The translations under genes and the position numbers were made by a program. Of a stretch of DNA of 19,557 nt, positions 15,348 to 19,557 are shown in pieces. Below the pieces are notes generated by a model. It ran no database searches and was not told where the DNA came from. It was given only the letters and a program-made list of their open reading frames with translations. The DNA comes from JAYRWN01 sp041917975. GTDB taxonomy: Bacteria; Bacteroidota; Bacteroidia; Chitinophagales; Saprospiraceae. Where the stretch lies: positions 1 to 19,557 of the forward strand of contig JAYRWN010000287.1 of the NCBI GenBank assembly GCA_041917975.1. Reading direction: 5' to 3'. Positions within the stretch are counted from its first letter, which is position 1. The number at the start of each line of letters is the position of its first letter.

Positions 15348-16106
15348 TCATTTAGTCGTCACTCCTCCGTCAATTACGTAAGCAGCTCCGGTTATCCAGG
15401 ATGCCTCTGTTGAAATTAAAAAGAGGACCAAATTAGCCACATCCTCAGATGTACCCAATCGTTGGACCAAAGTATTCCTGCCTGCCAGCTCCACCGCTAA
15501 TGCCGGATCCGGGAACGCAGCCGCAGAAGCATGAATGAAAGGTGTATCCACAGGTCCGGGGCAAATGGCATTTATTCTAACCCTAGGTGCATAGTCAACT
15601 GCTACCTGTTTGGCTAACGCCACCACCGCGGCTTTGGAAGCACAATACGCGGGATGATTTGGAAACGATTTAAAAGCGGCAATCGAAGCATTGATTACCA
15701 CCGCGGCTACCGGGCTTTTAATCAAGACCGGAAGAGCCGCCTGCAATAAATAAAACACTGCATCAACATTGGTTTTAAAAGTATCATCCCAGGTCTGCTC
15801 ATCCAATTCGGTTAATGCTCCCAGACCCAACATTCCGGCATGACAAACCACCCCATCCAGCTGACCAAATTTAGATATTGCGGCCTGCACCAATTCATGG
15901 TTATGCTCTTTATTTTTTACATCCCCGGCCACAAATACATGTCCGGCAGAAATACAGGAAAGTTCTTTTTGCAACGCCTCACCGATGACCTTATCACGCC
16001 CACTGAACACGATTTTGGCACCTTCCCGGGCCAATAACCATGCAGTCGCTTTACCCATCCCGCTGGTTGCACCGGTTATAATGTACACCCGATCCTTTAG
16101 CTTCAT
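15348..16106 (-). CDS. Classical short-chain dehydrogenase/reductase (SDR)
   Basis: This 252-residue protein has standard SDR length. TGATSGMG (11-18) is the dinucleotide-binding glycine motif and GDV (61-63) binds adenine. Asn113 (KTNVDA), Ser141 (INASIAA), Tyr154 and Lys158 (YCASK) form the catalytic tetrad. CPGPVDTPF and the C-terminal TGAAYVIDGG are also typical. The usual NNAG is CHAG at 88-91, a tolerated variation. It would be an NAD(P)-dependent alcohol or ketone oxidoreductase with unknown substrate. It lies between the histidine kinases and response regulators on the same strand, 109 bp after the TPR kinase and 132 bp before the regulator, so co-transcription is possible. A metabolic enzyme inside a signalling cluster is unexpected. 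The start is an ATG at 16104-16106, preceded by AAAAGGGG. Confidence 0.92.
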   Translation of the reverse strand: MKLKDRVYIITGATSGMGKATAWLLAREGAKIVFSGRDKVIGEALQKELSCISAGHVFVAGDVKNKEHNHELVQAAISKFGQLDGVVCHAGMLGLGALTELDEQTWDDTFKTNVDAVFYLLQAALPVLIKSPVAAVVINASIAAFKSFPNHPAYCASKAAVVALAKQVAVDYAPRVRINAICPGPVDTPFIHASAAAFPDPALAVELAGRNTLVQRLGTSEDVANLVLFLISTEASWITGAAYVIDGGVTTK

Positions 16107-16215
16107 CCCCTTTTGGTTTACTATATATTAACCGCTTTTGCTGATAAAATAGTCCTACTGAATTATGTTTTTAGTTATATGCCTGTAAAGTACCAGATCA
16201 AACAGCCGTCTCTCA

Positions 16216-18033
16216 TTAATAAGGTATCACAATAACAAATTTTGTTCCTCTTCCTTCCTCCGTTTCTACGTTTAATTCCCCGCCATGTTCTTTGGTCACA
16301 ATATCGTAAGCTAAACTTAATCCCAATCCTGTCCCCTGTCCGGTAGGTTTGGTGGTAAAAAACGGCTGGAAAATTTTGGGCTTTAAATCTTCCGGAATTC
16401 CCCCACCGTTATCTTCCACCCTGATGATGACCTCCTTTGGCGTGCGTTGGGTGCGGATGGTGACTTGCGGTTCGTAGTCCGAGGTATTCAGCTCCGCTTT
16501 TTGGTTCACCGCATAAAACGCATTATTCAATAAATTCAATAATACCCGCCCCATATCCTGGGCATTTAAAGGGATCAGACCTGCCGCAGGATCCAATTCC
16601 GCACGATATTTGGCATAAAAACCCGCATCCTTAGCCCTTATCCCATGATAACTTAGGCGCAAATACTCATCACATAAGGCATTAATATCGGTCAGCTCTT
16701 TGTGCCCGGTATTGCTGCGCGAATGTTGTAACATATTTTTTACTATTGCATCAGCCCGCCGCCCATGTAACGCTATTTTTTCCTGATTTTGTTTGATGTC
16801 CTGGGCCAGGTTTTTCACCTCATCCAGGTGTTCCTTCTGCACAGCTTCCAGTAACTCCTCGGTTAACTCAGCGTTCACCTCCGCAAAATTATTTACAAAA
16901 TTTAACGGGTTTTGAATTTCATGAGCAATGCCGGCAGTCAGTTCACCAAGGGAGGCCATTTTTTCTTTATAAATTAGTTGTGCCTGGGCAGCTTGCAACT
17001 GACGATACGCCTCGGTAGTCTTCCGGTTAGCTTTTTTATTTTGTTCATTACTGCGGTATAAAACAATTCCAATAACCAATAAACTCACCACAATAATTAT
17101 CGAAAAGGTATTGACTTGTAAATTTTTTAAACGCCGTTTTTCCACAGCAATTTCCTGCTGCCTCCATTGTTCATCAAAATCGATATTTTGAAATTGTTGA
17201 ACCTGTTTGGCCAGATTAACGGAGTCAGCGAGTGTTATCATCAATTGCTGATATTTCACCAAGCTGTCTACTTGATAGTGTTCGCGATAATAACTGACTA
17301 AAGCCTGATACATACGTTGAGTCAGATCGGGAGCATTTAGCTCTTCCGCTACCACCAATGCTTTATTTAACAGGGCCAGGGTACTATCGGCATTTGGTCG
17401 TATTTTTGGATTCACCATTAACAAATAACTGGCTACGACACCCCGGTAATAGCCTTGATCAAAACTTGCGGCGATGGCCTGATTCAAATGTTCTTTCGCC
17501 TTATTCAAACTGTCCAGCGCCAGATAAATCCTCCCCAGATTATAATGGATGCTCCCTAGATAACGCCGTGTATTACTATTAATGGCTTGGTTTAAAGCGC
17601 TCTGTTCCGCCAATAACGCAGAATCCTTCTGTCCCTCCGTCAAATATAAGCGCGCTAAATTAAAGTTGGCAATGCTGGCTAAACTAAGACTCCCGGTACT
17701 ATCCGCCAGTTGTAAAGCCATGCGCGAATGATACCACGATTTGGCAAAATTTGCCGCATTAAAATATAATATGCCCAAATACTGATGCAGATGGGATAAT
17801 ATATTCAGTCTTTGGGTTTCAACATTTAAACTGCGATCGCTAAAATCATCTGGTGCAAGATATTTAGCGGGAACAAGCTGTTCGTTACGTCCTTTATCCT
17901 GGCCGATATTTATGGCGTCAAGTGCTGATCGCAACGCCCGCGAATAATTTCCTTTATTCATCCAGGAATACCCAAGTATGCCCAGTGAAAACATTTCATC
18001 TAACCTAAACCCCAATTTCCGGGCTAGTTCCAA
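16216..18033 (-). CDS. TPR-containing sensor histidine kinase (downstream part of an interrupted gene)
   Basis: This uninterrupted stretch encodes 605 residues. Residues 1-285 are tetratricopeptide-like helical repeats (NYSRALRSALDAI, LHQYLGILYFNAANF, SIHYNLGRIYLALDSLNKAK). Residues 310-327 form one membrane helix and 328-360 a coiled coil. The kinase core follows: H-box GIAHEIQNPLNFVNNF with His371, N-box NLLNNAFYAV, G1 DNGGGIPEDL, F-box FQPFFTTKPT and G2 GTGLGLSLAYDI. Autophosphorylation should be intact. The TTG at 18033 is only a possible restart: the same frame continues upstream through one TGA (18079-18081) into a signal-peptide-bearing N-terminus starting at about 18252. Without it the TPR sensor would lose its export signal. 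The last 270 residues are closely similar to the neighbouring kinase. Its likely targets are the response regulators downstream. Confidence 0.85.
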   Translation of the reverse strand: MELARKLGFRLDEMFSLGILGYSWMNKGNYSRALRSALDAINIGQDKGRNEQLVPAKYLAPDDFSDRSLNVETQRLNILSHLHQYLGILYFNAANFAKSWYHSRMALQLADSTGSLSLASIANFNLARLYLTEGQKDSALLAEQSALNQAINSNTRRYLGSIHYNLGRIYLALDSLNKAKEHLNQAIAASFDQGYYRGVVASYLLMVNPKIRPNADSTLALLNKALVVAEELNAPDLTQRMYQALVSYYREHYQVDSLVKYQQLMITLADSVNLAKQVQQFQNIDFDEQWRQQEIAVEKRRLKNLQVNTFSIIIVVSLLVIGIVLYRSNEQNKKANRKTTEAYRQLQAAQAQLIYKEKMASLGELTAGIAHEIQNPLNFVNNFAEVNAELTEELLEAVQKEHLDEVKNLAQDIKQNQEKIALHGRRADAIVKNMLQHSRSNTGHKELTDINALCDEYLRLSYHGIRAKDAGFYAKYRAELDPAAGLIPLNAQDMGRVLLNLLNNAFYAVNQKAELNTSDYEPQVTIRTQRTPKEVIIRVEDNGGGIPEDLKPKIFQPFFTTKPTGQGTGLGLSLAYDIVTKEHGGELNVETEEGRGTKFVIVIPY

Positions 18034-18078
18034 ACTATGATTAGAAAAATAAATGGCACTATCCGGATTTAATTCGGC

Positions 18079-18252
18079 TCATAAAAAACATAACCTTTCG
18101 GCGAACACCATCTTTATGGTATCATTTTTTTCAGTTGACCACAGTTGAGCTAAGGAATCTATTTCCAACTTGTTTCCCCATGCTGAGCATCCAAGAAGCA
18201 GGCAGTTTATGCTCCACCAAAACCGCCACGGAAGGATAAAAACTGGTTTCAA
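18079..18252 (-). pseudogene. Detached N-terminus of the TPR histidine kinase (premature TGA)
   Basis: From a TTG at 18250-18252 the frame reads 57 codons and meets TGA at 18079-18081; the same frame then continues directly into the kinase. The N-terminal residues have a hydrophobic stretch ending LLLGC, a good lipobox with Cys22, followed by LEIDSLAQLWSTEKNDT, typical of the start of Bacteroidota TPR kinases. The residues right after the stop (AELNPDSAIYFSNHSLELA) are a normal first TPR helix. The intact product would have about 678 residues. The break is one in-frame nonsense codon, not a frameshift, so it is a recent mutation, a sequencing error or a readthrough site. Confidence 0.7.
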
Positions 18253-18322
18253 GGGTTTATTTTACCACTACAAGTTATTACAAATTTGTCATAACATGTT
18301 TACACGATTATTATTAATTATA

Positions 18323-19557
18323 TCAGGACGACTGTATTGCCGGCAGAACTATGCGGAATTCGGTCTGGTTATCTGAAAGTGAATCAACCTCTAACCTCCC
18401 ACCATGTCCTTTGGTCACTATTTCGTATGCTAAACTTAATCCCAATCCTGTCCCCTCCCCGGTGGGCTTGGTGGTAAAAAACGGCTGGAAGATTTTTGTT
18501 CTTAAATCTTCCGGAATTCCCCCACCGTTATCTTCCACTTTAATTATTGTATGCTCTGGGGTTTGTCGTGTGCGGATGATGACCTCTGGTTCGTAGCCCG
18601 CTGCATTATGTTTCGCCTTTTGGTTCACCGCATAAAACGCATTATTTAATACGTTTAATACGACTCGCCCCATATCCTGGGCATTTATATTGACCATGCC
18701 TACCGCAGGATCCAACTCAGTGCGGTATTTGGCGTTAAAACTGGTATCCTTAGCTCTTAACCCATGATAACTTAATCTTAAATACTCCTCGCATAAGGCA
18801 TTAATATCAATCGGCTCTTTTGTACCCGTATTGCTGCGGGAATGTTGTAACATATTTTTTACTATCGCATCAGCCCGCCGCCCATGTAACGCTATTTTTT
18901 CCTGATTTTGTTTGATGTCCTGGGCCAGGTTTTTCACCTCATCCAACTGTTCTTTCTGAGCAGCTTCCAGTAACTCATCGGTTAACTCCGCATTCACTTC
19001 CGAAAAATTATTTACAAAATTTAACGGATTTTGAATTTCATGGGCAATACCCGCAGTAAGTTCACCCAGGGAGGCCATTTTTTCCGCATGGATCAGTTGG
19101 GTCTGGGTATTTTTTAGTGCAGTGAGCGTTTGTTCTAATTCTCCTTTTTGTTGAGAAAGAAACTTGTTAGCCTGCCGCAAATCCTCCGTGCGGGTCTTTA
19201 TTTTTTCTTCCAATTGTTTATTTTTCCTTTCAGAGCTCCTTACTCGCCAGCGAATAAAACCCATCAACCCGATGATTAACCCACCAAAGGCTAATAATTT
19301 AAACCACCAGGTTTCATAAATCCTTGGCCTCACCTTAAAATAAAATTGATCTTCCTGCTCATGTTGGATGCCATCCGGATTAATAGCTACGACTCTAAAA
19401 GTATAATGGCCATGCAGCAAATTGGTATAATTGGCTTGGCGCACCTGAGAACTTTCACTCCAATCCTTATCATATCCTTCAAGCTTATATTTAAAGCGGA
19501 TTTTATGTGGAGCGACATAATTCAGTGCGGTGAACTTGAAATTATAACGGTTATTTC
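18323..19557 (-). CDS. Sensor histidine kinase with Y_Y_Y domain (5' end outside window)
   Basis: The frame is open through the right edge; 410 residues are visible and the GTG at 19444 is not a real start. The first visible part (KYKLEGYDKDWSE, YTNLLHGHYTFRVVAINPDG) is a Y_Y_Y domain (PF07495), the periplasmic beta-sandwich that usually follows beta-propeller repeats, so a propeller sensor probably lies outside the window. One membrane helix (WWFKLLAFGGLIIGLMGFI) and a long coiled coil precede the kinase core: GIAHEIQNPLNFVNNF, whose His lies 238 residues before the end, NVLNNAFYAV, DNGGGIPEDL, FFTTKPTGEGTGLGLS. No receiver or DNA-binding domain is attached, unlike the hybrid two-component systems of Bacteroides. 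The TPR kinase gene begins 70 bp downstream on the same strand. Confidence 0.9.
   Translation of the reverse strand, partial: NNRYNFKFTALNYVAPHKIRFKYKLEGYDKDWSESSQVRQANYTNLLHGHYTFRVVAINPDGIQHEQEDQFYFKVRPRIYETWWFKLLAFGGLIIGLMGFIRWRVRSSERKNKQLEEKIKTRTEDLRQANKFLSQQKGELEQTLTALKNTQTQLIHAEKMASLGELTAGIAHEIQNPLNFVNNFSEVNAELTDELLEAAQKEQLDEVKNLAQDIKQNQEKIALHGRRADAIVKNMLQHSRSNTGTKEPIDINALCEEYLRLSYHGLRAKDTSFNAKYRTELDPAVGMVNINAQDMGRVVLNVLNNAFYAVNQKAKHNAAGYEPEVIIRTRQTPEHTIIKVEDNGGGIPEDLRTKIFQPFFTTKPTGEGTGLGLSLAYEIVTKGHGGRLEVDSLSDNQTEFRIVLPAIQSS

Noticed and set aside
18079..18081. Selenocysteine codon at the TGA of the TPR kinase
   Set aside because: The position is in a helical linker of a TPR sensor, not a redox site, and I see no convincing bacterial SECIS-type hairpin just after it. 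No selenoprotein context is visible.
1..19557. CRISPR array, tRNA genes, transposase or phage genes
   Set aside because: No regularly spaced repeats, no tRNA-like cloverleaf seen by eye, and no mobile-element protein among the open frames.

Overview
The window reads as chromosome of a member of the Bacteroidota, most likely a free-living Saprospiria- or Chitinophagia-like lineage. The evidence is a metalloprotease with a Por/type IX secretion C-terminal domain, an RRM-type glycine-rich RNA-binding protein, TAnnTTTG-type -7 promoter boxes, few Shine-Dalgarno sequences, TPR- and Y_Y_Y-containing histidine kinases with the HEIQNPLNFVNNF core, and a REC-adenylate cyclase. Genus-level placement is not possible from the sequence alone. 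I see no tRNA, rRNA, insertion sequence, phage gene or CRISPR array.

Layout. Positions 1-356 hold the 3' end of a probable FAD-dependent oxidoreductase gene. It converges on a minus-strand block (368-6003): a secreted or lipid-anchored ADP-ribosylglycohydrolase-family protein, an ankyrin-repeat protein, a thioredoxin-reductase-like ferredoxin-NADP reductase, a crotonase and a MOP-superfamily polysaccharide flippase. Facing away from the flippase is a two-gene unit (6141-7999): a secreted M43 zinc metalloprotease and, overlapping it by 4 bp, a DUF6438 protein whose C-terminal third looks like a stand-alone subtilase prodomain. Next come a long-leader RRM protein gene (8288-8725) with a strong UUCG-loop terminator, a beta-lactamase-class serine hydrolase (8879-10528), a convergent HpcH/HpaI aldolase (11303-10536) and a membrane-anchored GH20-like glycosidase (11412-13568).

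The right third (13781-19557) is a minus-strand signalling locus. In transcription order it has a Y_Y_Y-domain histidine kinase (cut by the window edge), a TPR histidine kinase interrupted near its N-terminus by one in-frame TGA, an SDR oxidoreductase, a single-domain response regulator and, 1 nt further on, a response regulator fused to a class III adenylate cyclase with all catalytic residues present. The two kinases share a 79-bp stretch of identical DNA, and the two receiver domains are clear paralogues. The simplest reading is a phosphorelay that ends in cAMP synthesis.

The most noteworthy items are (i) the DUF6438-prodomain protein coupled to the M43 protease, a candidate protease-inhibitor pair; (ii) the premature TGA in the TPR kinase; (iii) the kinase-to-cyclase cluster; (iv) the repetitive leader and low-complexity tail of the RRM protein; and (v) a probably leaderless transcript for the flippase.
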